64,000 nt of DNA from Natronococcus sp. A-GB1. Its GTDB lineage: Archaea > Halobacteriota > Halobacteria > Halobacteriales > Natrialbaceae. Both the position numbers and the translations under genes were made by a program. Below are positions 44,300 to 52,449 of the stretch, in pieces. The DNA lies in assembly GCF_029688845.1 (NCBI RefSeq), contig NZ_JARUKW010000009.1, positions 124,001 to 188,000 on the forward strand. The letters run 5' to 3'. Below the pieces are notes generated by a model, which was given only the letters and a program-made list of their open reading frames with translations, was not told the origin of the DNA and made no database searches. The first letter of the stretch is position 1. The number at the start of each line of letters is the position of its first letter.

Positions 44300-45052
44300 G
44301 TGCAACTCGTGGGCTACGAACCGAGCGGGCGCGGGTCGGCGCTGCTGGTGAGCGACGGCGGAAGCGTCGAGTCCGTTCCGCTCGAGCCCGGCGCGGAGCT
44401 CTCGTACGCCCTCGGATCGCGGCGCTGTGCCGGGACGATCGCCAACGGCGAACACGTTCCCTGCGACCGCTCGAGGGCGCCCTACTGCGAGTACCACACA
44501 AGCACGTGGGTCTGTGCCCGCTGTACGGGGAGCTGTCTCAAGCCGGAGATGGACTGCTACCAGGAACACGCCGTCTACGTCGCCGCGTTCGCCGCGGACA
44601 CGTTCAAGATCGGCGTCACCAAGTCTCGGCGCCTCGAGACCCGCCTCCGCGAGCAGGGCGCCGATCGGGCGGCCCACATCCACACGGTCTCGAACGGCCG
44701 GATCGCCCGCGAGCTCGAGGCCGAGATCGCCGACTGGCTGGTCGATCGCGTCCGAACGCGCTCGAAAGTTGCCTCGCTGGCCAATGCCGTCGACGAAGCG
44801 GCCTGGGAGGTCGTCCTCGCGGAGTTCGACGTACTCGACCGGTTCGACCTCGAGTACGGGCTCGCACTCGAGAGCCGTCCTGTCCGGGAGACGATCGCTT
44901 CGGGGACGGTCCGCGGAGTGAAGGGGCGACTGCTGGTCCTCGAGACGGGCGGGACGACCTACGCCGTCGACATGCGCGACCTCGTGGGCTACGAGATCAC
45001 GGAGGGAGCGACCAGCCGTAACCTTCAGTCGTCGCTGGGATCGTTCGGTTGA
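44300..45052 (+). CDS. DUF2797 zinc-binding protein
   Basis: The 250-aa protein starts with GTG (MQLVGYEPSGRGSAL). It contains a cysteine/histidine cluster (HVPCDRSRAPYCEYHTSTWVCARCTGSC) and the DUF2797 motif YVAAFAADTFKIGVTKSRRLETRLREQGA. That segment resembles a GIY-YIG-like fold (VYVAAF...KIGVT...R), so nucleic-acid binding is possible but unproven. A longer upstream reading of the same frame overlaps the methyltransferase and is rejected. Confidence 0.8.
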   Translation: MQLVGYEPSGRGSALLVSDGGSVESVPLEPGAELSYALGSRRCAGTIANGEHVPCDRSRAPYCEYHTSTWVCARCTGSCLKPEMDCYQEHAVYVAAFAADTFKIGVTKSRRLETRLREQGADRAAHIHTVSNGRIARELEAEIADWLVDRVRTRSKVASLANAVDEAAWEVVLAEFDVLDRFDLEYGLALESRPVRETIASGTVRGVKGRLLVLETGGTTYAVDMRDLVGYEITEGATSRNLQSSLGSFG

Positions 45053-45104
45053 TCGGGTTCCGAAAACGCGGCTCGCCGACGAATCGATTCGCCCTCGAGA
45101 GCGG

Positions 45105-45740
45105 TCAGTACTCCAGTTTCGAGTCGCCCGTCTCGCCCCAGCGCTCGAGGCGGGCGTCCTCGACCCCGTAGTCGATGTCGTAGGGCGTTCGCTCGGTCCA
45201 TCCCTCGCCGGTCAGGTGGGCGACGACGTCCGCGGCCGCCTCGCCGTAGTGGTCTCCTCGGTGAAAGTGCGAGGCGGTGAGATCGAGCACGTCGAGGTGG
45301 GCGTGGATTGCAGCCCGGTCGTCGTCGACGTGCCAGACGTGAACGTGGTCCCACTCGTCGCCCAGCCGCGGCCGCCGGTAGGAGGCGTCCGGCGGAACGA
45401 GTTCCGCCGCCTCGGGGTCCCACGCCTTCGCGGTCGCGTCGGGGAGGGCGGGGGTCCACTCGAGGTTGCCCAGTCCAGTGAAGCCGTCCTCGACGGCCTC
45501 GAACGCGGACTTTGGCCCGTCGGCGCGGGCGCGGACGTTGATCGGCAGGGCGGGGTGCCACTCGCCGTCGTCGTTCGCTTTGTACAGACACAGCGGGTAG
45601 TCGTCCTCAGCGTCGCGGTCGGCGTCGACGACCGCGTCGGTCGGCCCCGCGCTCGCGCTTGCGCTCGTACTCGCTGCACCGACGGCGACCGCGCTCCCGA
45701 TCCCCGCGATCGTCTGCCGTCTAGTGGGGGTTCGGTCCAC
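45105..45740 (-). CDS. Tat-exported conserved haloarchaeal protein
   Basis: The 211-aa protein opens with a twin-arginine signal (TRRQTIAGIGSAVAVGAAS), with likely cleavage after ASA near residue 31. The mature part is acidic, with histidine-rich segments (EWDHVHVWHVDDDRAAIHAH, HFHRGDHYGE) that could bind metal. It lacks a lipobox cysteine, so it is probably released or retained by other means. Function unknown. The gene is convergent with the DUF2797 gene and divergent from the 45964 gene. Confidence 0.75.
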   Translation of the reverse strand: MDRTPTRRQTIAGIGSAVAVGAASTSASASAGPTDAVVDADRDAEDDYPLCLYKANDDGEWHPALPINVRARADGPKSAFEAVEDGFTGLGNLEWTPALPDATAKAWDPEAAELVPPDASYRRPRLGDEWDHVHVWHVDDDRAAIHAHLDVLDLTASHFHRGDHYGEAAADVVAHLTGEGWTERTPYDIDYGVEDARLERWGETGDSKLEY

Positions 45741-45963
45741 GGGCGGTCACCGACCCCTCGAGGGAATCGTCCCGACGTTCGGTTGCACGCTCGCCCGTTC
45801 GGCGAGGTTCCAAAGAAGCGTTCGGCTTGAGTGTTCGTGGACGGATCGACGAGGCGTCGTCTCGCGTCGTCGTGCCGGCTGCCCGGGCTCGAGGAGCCCG
45901 ATAAACGCGTCGGCGGTCGGGAACATGGCAATCCTTTTCCGCTGCGCTACGGAATCCGAAGGT

Positions 45964-46326
45964 ATGGCTGACGAAAACGAACCCGACGACGCCGGCGACG
46001 AGGGCGAGGAGAAGTCGTTCCGAGAGCGAGTCGAGGAGATCCGCGAGAAGCGCGCCGAGGAGGGCGAAGGCGAGGGCGAACCGCCCGAGAGCCCGTTCGG
46101 TGGCGGCGGTGGCGGCCCCGGCGGCATGGGCGGCGGTGGCGGCAACCCGTTTGCCCAGATGATGGGCGGGATGATGGGCGGCGGCCCCGGCGGCGGTCCG
46201 GGCGGTCCCGGCGGCCAGGACGAGGGTAACGAGGAACTCGTCCGTGAGGTCCGACAGCTCCGCGACGAGATGCGCGACCAGACCCGTGCACTCAAGCGCA
46301 TCGCCGACGCCCTCGAAGACCAGTAA
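45964..46326 (+). CDS. Glycine/methionine-rich haloarchaeal protein with flanking helices
   Basis: The 120-aa protein has an acidic N-terminal helix (SFRERVEEIREKRAEEGEGE), a central Gly/Pro/Met low-complexity stretch (about 45-85; GGGGGGPGGMGGGGG, MMGGMMGGG) and a C-terminal coiled coil (EELVREVRQLRDEMRDQTRA). The layout suggests an oligomeric scaffold, but no function is known to me. The upstream in-frame extension to 45724 overlaps the divergent Tat protein gene and is rejected. Confidence 0.72.
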   Translation: MADENEPDDAGDEGEEKSFRERVEEIREKRAEEGEGEGEPPESPFGGGGGGPGGMGGGGGNPFAQMMGGMMGGGPGGGPGGPGGQDEGNEELVREVRQLRDEMRDQTRALKRIADALEDQ

Positions 46327-46407
46327 CGACCCGTCTTTTCGGTTTTTCCGTTCCCGTAGCGCCGCGGCCGGCTCCCGTCTCGAGCGAACCCGAATTCGCT
46401 CGAGCCC

Positions 46408-47244
46408 TCACCGCAGCCGGGAGAGCGGGTTTCCGATGTCGAACCGCTCCGTGACCGACCACCGACCGACGAGGATGCCCGCGAGTTCGACGCAGACGTA
46501 CGCGAGGACGATTCCCGCGACGACGTCGATCGCCCAGTGGATCCCCAGGTACATCGTCGAGATCGCGACGCTGATCGCGAGCGGGACCGCGACGATGGCC
46601 CAGCGCGGGTAGACCGCCCGGGTCTGGTAAGCCAGGATACCGACGGTGGCGGCGAGTGAGGTGTGCAGCGAGGGGAAGACGTTGGTGTTACGGTTGACCT
46701 GCCGAGTGAGGTGCTGGTAGCGCGGATAGGTGTCGTACATCAGCGCCTCGACGAGCTCGGGCATCATGTTGCGCGGTCCGTAGGCGATAACAAGTGTGTA
46801 GAGTGCCAGCCCGAGCACGTAGTTGAGCGTGTAGGCAGTCAGCAGCTCCCCCAGCGGTCGCGTGTTCGACAGCGCGAAGTAGGCGATCACGGGGAAAATC
46901 AGCAGGAAGACGTAGCCGTAGATGTAGACGAACGAGAAGAACGCCGTCAGCGCCGGCGTCTCGAAGGACTGCAGCCAGAGGATGAACTGGCCCTCGATGT
47001 CGTAGATCGCCCACGTGAGGTTCCAGCCGAACATCCAGGAGAGATCGGGAACGACCTGCCTGGCGACGCCGTTGCCGAGCAACACGACGACGAGGACGAC
47101 CGTGATCGGCGTGGCCGCGCGAAGTCGGGACGCCCACTCGCGGCGCGTATCCCGGAGTCGGTAGCGACCGACGATAACCGCGATCCCCGCGAGCGTCAGC
47201 AGGGTGACGACGACGGCCAGCTGGAGCAACACCTGGACCAACAT
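46408..47244 (-). CDS. PAP2-type membrane phosphatase/phosphotransferase (module 1)
   Basis: The 278-aa protein has about six transmembrane helices and the PAP2 core NTNVFPSLHTSLAATVG (the PSxH site) and STMYLGIHWAIDVVAG (SxxxxxxHxxxD). The K-x6-RP motif is weak; YGPRNMMPE takes its place. This matches the inositol-phosphotransferase-like PAP2 group, whose active site faces outside. Its ATG overlaps the stop of the solute-binding protein gene by one base, so the two are translationally coupled. A second copy lies at 49047. The substrate is unknown; lipid phosphates are likely. Confidence 0.87.
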   Translation of the reverse strand: MLVQVLLQLAVVVTLLTLAGIAVIVGRYRLRDTRREWASRLRAATPITVVLVVVLLGNGVARQVVPDLSWMFGWNLTWAIYDIEGQFILWLQSFETPALTAFFSFVYIYGYVFLLIFPVIAYFALSNTRPLGELLTAYTLNYVLGLALYTLVIAYGPRNMMPELVEALMYDTYPRYQHLTRQVNRNTNVFPSLHTSLAATVGILAYQTRAVYPRWAIVAVPLAISVAISTMYLGIHWAIDVVAGIVLAYVCVELAGILVGRWSVTERFDIGNPLSRLR

Positions 47245-48992
47245 TAGCGTCTCACCCGGAGCGCGCCGTCGTCGTAGCTGAAGCCGGCGTCCTCGAAGGC
47301 CTCCCTGGCGGCGTTGACGTCGAGCTCGCCGTCGGAACCGAAAAACGGCGTCGCCGGATCCTCGCCGTTCCAGGCGAGCTCCTCGGGCGTCCACTCCTCG
47401 GTGACCGGCGTCGCGGTCGGCGCGGCATAACCGTGGAAGACGTCCTCGACGAGCCAGTCCTTGTCGAGCAGCCCCGCGACGGCGCGTCGAAATCGGGCGT
47501 TTGCGAACGGTGCCCGACGGGTGTTGAACCCGAGGTGGTAGAACGTCCACGACGGCGACTCGAGCGGTGCCGTCTCCGGGGCCGGCTCGAGGTCGTCGAG
47601 AACGTACGTCTCGAGGATCGCGCTCGTGATGTCGGCGCCGTCCGTGTTGACGAGCTCGATCGCCGACGTGCTCCGCGGATCGATCTGTATCCGAAGCTCC
47701 TCGACGCTTGCCTCGGGGAGGTCGACGCCCTCGCGGCGGGTGAAGTGGTCGTCGAACCGCTCGAGGGTTACGTGTTCTCGCTCGGTCCGGCTCCCGAAGC
47801 GGAACGGACCGCTCCCGACCGGGGGGACGTTGTCGACCGTGACCGCCTCGGTGGCTCCCTGGGCGACGCTGACGCCGCGAACGGTGGCGGGCGCGGCCCG
47901 ATCCGCCCAGACGTGTTCGGGGAGGATCGGAACGGTGAGGACCCGCTCGGCGACCGCCTCGCCCGCGTCGAGTTCGAACTCGAGGTCGAGCTCGCCGTCG
48001 ACGTCGATCCCTTCGACGGCTGCCGCCAGCCCTCTGTACCGCGGCGGGGGCGACGGTGACTCGCCGCCCTCGAGTTCGGTATCCTGCAGCAACCGGTAGC
48101 TGAACTCGACGTCGTCGGCGTCGAGCGGTTCGTCGTCGTGGAACCGGCAGTCCTCGCGGAGCCGGACCCAAAGGGTGCCGTCGTCGTACGTCCAGTCCTC
48201 GGCCAGCCAGGGCTCGATCTCGCCGTCGCGCTCGGTCGCCAGCGAGTCGTACACCAGCTCGAGAAACGGCTCGTGATCCCGGTACTCGGCCGTCAACGGA
48301 TTAAGGTTCTCGGAGATGCGTGCGTCGGTGTGAGCCGTCCGCAGCCGGTCGACGTCGTCGCCGGCCTCGAGTTCGAGGTAGCCAAGCCGGGTCGCCGGGT
48401 GGGCCTCGCCCCAGCCGTCGAAGCGGTCGGTCCGGACGAAGCGGTGTTCTTCGGGCACGCAGATCGGGACGAACGGCTGTTCGCGAGCCAGCTCTTCGAG
48501 CAGCTCCGCGACGACGGCCTCCCGCTCCTCGCCGTCGGCTCGACGCTGGGCCTCGAGGAGATCGTCCAGTTGCAGGTTCGCGTAGCCGAAGGGGTTCTGC
48601 CAGCCGGACTCCTCGGCGTAGACCGAGTGCAACGCCTCGTAGAGGAGGTCCGGATCGGTGCCGCCGGGGTGGCGACCGACGTAGAGGTCGAACTCGTGGT
48701 TTATGAGGATCGCCCGCAGGAACTCCTCGTTCGAACGCATATCGACGGAGACGTCGACGCCGACGGCCTCGAGGACGGCGGCGACCTCCCTGGCGAGGCG
48801 GATCCCCTCGCGGTCGCCGTCGGCCGGCAGGGTGACGATGGTCACGGAGAGCTGATCGACCGCGTCGCGGTTGACGACGGTTCGAACCTGGCGAACGCAG
48901 CCGCTGGTCGCGACGGTGAGCCCCGCAGTGCCGGCGAGAACCGCGCGTCGACTACGGGGACGCCCGGGGGATGCCGTCTTCTCGTCGGTCAT
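47244..48992 (-). CDS. Family-5-type solute-binding lipoprotein with permuted segment order (module 1)
   Basis: The 582-aa lipoprotein has a twin-arginine-like signal (RSRRAVLAGTAGLTVATSGC, lipid Cys32). Residues about 45-195 resemble the usual C-terminal segment of SBP_bac_5 proteins (DGDREGIRLAREVAAVLEAV, GRHPGGTDPDLLYEALHS, GYANLQLDDLLEAQRRADGE). Residues from about 205 resemble the usual N-terminal segment (LVYDSLATERDGEIEPWLAE, FHDDEPLDADDVEFSYRLL). The end (FANARFRRAVAGLLDKDWLV, AREAFEDAGFSYDDG) resembles the usual middle. The chain looks circularly permuted. No permease or ATPase gene adjoins it; a PAP2 gene follows. Confidence 0.85.
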   Translation of the reverse strand: MTDEKTASPGRPRSRRAVLAGTAGLTVATSGCVRQVRTVVNRDAVDQLSVTIVTLPADGDREGIRLAREVAAVLEAVGVDVSVDMRSNEEFLRAILINHEFDLYVGRHPGGTDPDLLYEALHSVYAEESGWQNPFGYANLQLDDLLEAQRRADGEEREAVVAELLEELAREQPFVPICVPEEHRFVRTDRFDGWGEAHPATRLGYLELEAGDDVDRLRTAHTDARISENLNPLTAEYRDHEPFLELVYDSLATERDGEIEPWLAEDWTYDDGTLWVRLREDCRFHDDEPLDADDVEFSYRLLQDTELEGGESPSPPPRYRGLAAAVEGIDVDGELDLEFELDAGEAVAERVLTVPILPEHVWADRAAPATVRGVSVAQGATEAVTVDNVPPVGSGPFRFGSRTEREHVTLERFDDHFTRREGVDLPEASVEELRIQIDPRSTSAIELVNTDGADITSAILETYVLDDLEPAPETAPLESPSWTFYHLGFNTRRAPFANARFRRAVAGLLDKDWLVEDVFHGYAAPTATPVTEEWTPEELAWNGEDPATPFFGSDGELDVNAAREAFEDAGFSYDDGALRVRR

Positions 48993-49046
48993 TCGGTGGA
49001 TACCTTCAGTTCAGCCAGTGTCGGTATAACAGTATTGCGTTCGGGC

Positions 49047-49910
49047 TTACTCGCGATCGTCCCGCGGGGTCGGTCGCCGATCGAGGTACCGACGGAACCG
49101 GGCGACTGGCTGTCGGCCGACGAGGACTCCCGAGAGCCGGACGCAGACGCCGGCCAGGACCAGCCCGGCGACGACGTCGATCGCCCAGTGGATCCCCAAG
49201 TACATCGTCGAGACCGCGACGCTGGCCGCGAGGACGGCCGCGACGGGGAACCAGTAGGGGTAGCTCGAGCGCGTGATGTAGGCAAAGACGCCGACGGTGG
49301 CGGCAAGCGAGGTGTGTAGCGAGGGGAAGACGTTGGTGTTTCGGTTGACCTCCCGGGTGAGGTGTTGGTATTCGGGGCTGTTGTCGTACAGCATCGTTAC
49401 CGTCAGCTCCTCGGGCATCACGTTCCGCGGGCCGTAGGCGATGACCAGCAGGTAAAACGCCAGTCCGAGCACGTAGTTCAGCGAGTACGCCGTCAGCAGC
49501 CGGCGGAAGGTCCGCGTATCCGACAGCGCGAAGTACGCGATTCCCGGGAAGATCAGGAGGAACGCGTAGCCGTAGACGTAGATGAACGAGAAGTAGGCGG
49601 TCAGCTCCTCGGTCGCGATCGACTGAAAGAGCAGGACGAACTCCCCCTCGAGGTCGTAGAACGTCTCGGTCATGTGGAAGCCGATCGCGCCCTCGATCTC
49701 GTCGCCCCGCCAGCGAACGACGCGGTTGAGTCCCAACACGGCGGCCAGAACCGCGACCGCAGGCGCCGTGGCTTGGAGCCTGGATCGCCACTCCCTCGCG
49801 GTCGTGACGAGGCGGCCGCGGCCGACGAACAGCGCGATCGAGGTCAGAAGCAAGATCCCGACGACGACGGCGACCTGCGTCAGAACCCGGGTGAGAACCT
49901 CGGCGTACAT
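49047..49910 (-). CDS. PAP2-type membrane phosphatase/phosphotransferase (module 2)
   Basis: The 287-aa paralogue of the 46408 gene shares NTNVFPSLHTSLAATVG and STMYLGIHWAIDVVAG exactly, with about six helices and the same YGPRNVMPEE segment. It begins four bases after the stop of its own solute-binding protein gene. The C-terminal tail is longer and charged (RYLDRRPTPRDDRE). It lies 54 bp upstream of module 1 on the same strand, so all four genes may be one transcript. Confidence 0.87.
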   Translation of the reverse strand: MYAEVLTRVLTQVAVVVGILLLTSIALFVGRGRLVTTAREWRSRLQATAPAVAVLAAVLGLNRVVRWRGDEIEGAIGFHMTETFYDLEGEFVLLFQSIATEELTAYFSFIYVYGYAFLLIFPGIAYFALSDTRTFRRLLTAYSLNYVLGLAFYLLVIAYGPRNVMPEELTVTMLYDNSPEYQHLTREVNRNTNVFPSLHTSLAATVGVFAYITRSSYPYWFPVAAVLAASVAVSTMYLGIHWAIDVVAGLVLAGVCVRLSGVLVGRQPVARFRRYLDRRPTPRDDRE

Positions 49911-49914
49911 TGTG

Positions 49915-51708
49915 TTAGAGGCGGAGCCGCCCGTGATCGTCGTAGCGGTAGCCGGTGTCCTCGAAGGCGTCCCTGGCCGCCTCGACGTCGAGGTCGCCGT
50001 CGGAACCGAAAAACGGTGTGATCGGATCGTCGCCGTCCCACGTCAATCGCTCGGGAACCCACTCCTCGGGAAGCGGCGTCGCAGTCGGTGTGGCGTGCCC
50101 GTCGAACACCTCCTCGACGAGCCACGCCTTGTCGAGCAGTCCGGCGACCAGCCGTCGAGCGTGAGGATTGCTGAACGGCTCGATTCGCGCGTTGAATCCG
50201 ACGTGGTAGAACGTTTGCGACGGTGACTCGAGGTAGTCGATCTCCGGCTCGTCCGGGATCGTATCGAGCGCGTGGGCCTCGAGCATCGATGCCGTGAGAT
50301 CCGCGCCGTCGTTCGCGACGCGTTCGATCGAGGAGGCGCTCCCGGGGTCGATCCCGAACTGCAACCGCTCGATTTCGACCGACGGGAGGTCGACGTCCTC
50401 GCGGCGGGTAAAGTGATCGTCGTAGCGCTCGAGGGTGAGGTGTTCGCGCTCGCTCCGGCTCTCGAAGCGAAACGGGCCGCTGCCGACCGCCGGAACGTTG
50501 TCCATCGTCACGAGACCCCACTGCCCCTGCATCGCGGTGAACGTCTCGGTGTTCTCGGCGCGGGCGTCTACCTGTTCGCGCCAGCGATGTTCGGGGAGGA
50601 CCGGGACGGTGAGGGCGCGTTCGGCGGCCTCGTAGCCGGCCGAGAACTCGAGGCGAAGCTCGCGGTCGCTCTCGACGGTAACGTCCTCGAGCGTCGAGAC
50701 GTGGCTCCGGTAGCGGGGAGCCGGCGAGGTGAACTCGGCCCGGCCGAGCGCCGTGTCCTCGAGGAACCGATACGTAAAGGCGACGTCGTCGGCGGTAACT
50801 GGTTCGTCGTCGTGGAACCGACAGTCCTCGCGGAGCGTTACCGTCGCGCGGGTGATCGCGTCGTCGTCTTCCGTCTCTTCGATCTCCGTCTCTTCGATCG
50901 TCGTCGTCTCCCAGTCCTCGGCGAGCCAGGGGACGAGTTCGCCGTCGTGCTCGGTCGCCAGCGAGTCGTACAACAGATCGATCGTCGAGCCCTGCTCGCG
51001 AAGCGTCGCCGACAGCGGGTTCAGGTTCCGCGAGATTCGGGCGTCGGTGACCAGCACGCGAAGCCGATCGACGTCCTCGCTCGGCTCGAGGCCGAGGTAG
51101 CCGTGGCGGCTCTCCGGATGGTCGGCGTTCCAGCCGTCGACGCGATCGGTTCGAACCACGCGGTGTTCCTCGGGAAAGCAGATCGGATCGAACGGCTTCT
51201 CCTCGGCCAGCCCCTCGAGCAACGTCGCGATCCGCTCCCGCCGGCGCTCCCCGTCGACCCGTCGCTGGGCCTCGAGGTGACCGTCGACGGGCATGCTCGA
51301 GAAGCCGAGGGGGTTTTGCCAGCCCGATTCGTTCGCGTACGCCGAGTGGAGGGTCTCGTAGAGGAAGTCGGGGTCGTAGTCGGCGGGGTGGCGTCCGACG
51401 TAGAGATCGAACTCGTGGTCGATCAGGACGGCCTCGAGAAAGTTCGAGCGCGAGCGCATGTCGAGTGAGGCGTCAATCCCGACGGCTTCGAGGTGTTCCT
51501 CGAGGTGGCGGGCGATCCGGACGGCCTCTCTGTCGCCGTCCGCGGGAACCGTGGTGATAGAGAGCGAAAGGCGGTCGGTCTCCTGTCCGACGGCGCTCTC
51601 GACGCGATCGATACAGCCGCTGGTCGCGGTGGCGAGTCCGGCGACACCCGCTGCTAGCACCGAGCGTCGATCGATGCCGTTCGACCGAGTAGTTGACTGA
51701 CGATGCAT
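49915..51708 (-). CDS. Family-5-type solute-binding lipoprotein with permuted segment order (module 2)
   Basis: The 597-aa paralogue of the 47244 gene has a Tat lipoprotein signal (DRRSVLAAGVAGLATATSGC). The same rearranged order is seen: LSLSITTVPADGDREAVRIA and GRHPADYDPDFLYETLHS near the N-terminus, LLYDSLATEHDGELVPWLAE and FHDDEPVTADDVAFTYRFL in the middle, and SNPHARRLVAGLLDKAWLVE then AARDAFEDTGYRYDDHG at the end. An acidic insert (ETTTIEETEIEETEDDD) is absent from the paralogue. It is the first gene of the four-gene minus-strand cluster. The ligand is unknown. Confidence 0.85.
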   Translation of the reverse strand: MHRQSTTRSNGIDRRSVLAAGVAGLATATSGCIDRVESAVGQETDRLSLSITTVPADGDREAVRIARHLEEHLEAVGIDASLDMRSRSNFLEAVLIDHEFDLYVGRHPADYDPDFLYETLHSAYANESGWQNPLGFSSMPVDGHLEAQRRVDGERRRERIATLLEGLAEEKPFDPICFPEEHRVVRTDRVDGWNADHPESRHGYLGLEPSEDVDRLRVLVTDARISRNLNPLSATLREQGSTIDLLYDSLATEHDGELVPWLAEDWETTTIEETEIEETEDDDAITRATVTLREDCRFHDDEPVTADDVAFTYRFLEDTALGRAEFTSPAPRYRSHVSTLEDVTVESDRELRLEFSAGYEAAERALTVPVLPEHRWREQVDARAENTETFTAMQGQWGLVTMDNVPAVGSGPFRFESRSEREHLTLERYDDHFTRREDVDLPSVEIERLQFGIDPGSASSIERVANDGADLTASMLEAHALDTIPDEPEIDYLESPSQTFYHVGFNARIEPFSNPHARRLVAGLLDKAWLVEEVFDGHATPTATPLPEEWVPERLTWDGDDPITPFFGSDGDLDVEAARDAFEDTGYRYDDHGRLRL

Positions 51709-51730
51709 TCCGTCTTGCTATCTCGATTTG

Positions 51731-51742
51731 GTGTAGCTACAT
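51731..51742. promoter_or_regulatory. Near-copy of the GTGTAGCTACAC palindrome upstream of module 2
   Basis: GTGTAGCTACAT lies 23-34 bp before the start codon of the solute-binding protein gene. It differs by one base from the palindrome at 26932-26943. The position overlaps the expected promoter of the four-gene cluster. Confidence 0.35.
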
Positions 51743-51867
51743 AACAACTTTGTGCTCTATGCGTGTCCTAAACGGGACTGTTGAGGACATATGCGGCTGA
51801 TAAACGCTGTTTCATCCGTCTCTGACGTTCCGTAACATCAATGTGAAGCTGTGCGAAACGTGCAGCC

Positions 51868-52146
51868 ATGACCGTCGCCGCCGAGCGAATCGACCGCCTT
51901 CACGGACTGGCTCGAGCGGCGGCCGCGGACGGCGACCAGGAACGAGCCCGATACTACGTTCGACTCGCACGCCGGGTCGCGGAGCGAAACCGGATCGCGC
52001 TCCCCCGCGAGTTCCGTCGATTTACCTGTGACGCCTGTGATGCGTACCTCAGACCGGGGAAAAACGCCCGTGTTCGGACTCGAGACGGCCACGTCGTCAT
52101 CACCTGTGACTGTGGCACCCAGGCGAGATACCCCTACCGGGAGTAG
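51868..52146 (+). CDS. rnp4: Ribonuclease P protein component 4
   Basis: The 92-aa protein has an N-terminal helical pair (ERIDRLHGLARAAAADGD, ARYYVRLARRVAERNRIALP) and a zinc ribbon with ligands CDACDAYL and CDCG. Helix pair plus ribbon is the Rpp21/Rpr2 layout. It joins RNase P RNA and other proteins in tRNA 5' processing. It starts a short operon with the YhbY-like and MscS genes. Confidence 0.88.
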   Translation: MTVAAERIDRLHGLARAAAADGDQERARYYVRLARRVAERNRIALPREFRRFTCDACDAYLRPGKNARVRTRDGHVVITCDCGTQARYPYRE

Positions 52147-52200
52147 GGCGTCCGTCCGATATTGCTAAGATTCAAACGGGTTGCGTTGCTATGCGGGGGT

Positions 52201-52449
52201 ATGGATATCGAAGAGCGAAAGCGAAAGGCCCACGACCTGGACGTCACCGTCTGGGTCGGCAAGAGCGGGCTCGAGGCGGTCGTCGACGAACTCGACGATC
52301 AGCTTTCCAACGAGGACCTCGTGAAGGTGAAGTTCCTGCGAGCCGCTCGAGCTGGGGACTCCACCGATGAGAAAGCGACTGATCTCGCCGAGCGAGTTAA
52401 CGCCGAACTCGTCGACGTCCGCGGTCACACGGCGGTTCTGTACCGATGA
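52201..52449 (+). CDS. YhbY/CRM-domain RNA-binding protein
   Basis: The 82-aa protein is a single CRM domain with VTVWVGKSGLEAVVDELDDQL, LVKVKFLRAAR and the closing GHTAVLYR. The GxxG-like loop (VGKSG) is intact. CRM/YhbY proteins associate with pre-ribosomal RNA. The ATG at 52201 is preferred over the earlier in-frame start. The stop overlaps the MscS gene by ATGA. Confidence 0.87.
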   Translation: MDIEERKRKAHDLDVTVWVGKSGLEAVVDELDDQLSNEDLVKVKFLRAARAGDSTDEKATDLAERVNAELVDVRGHTAVLYR

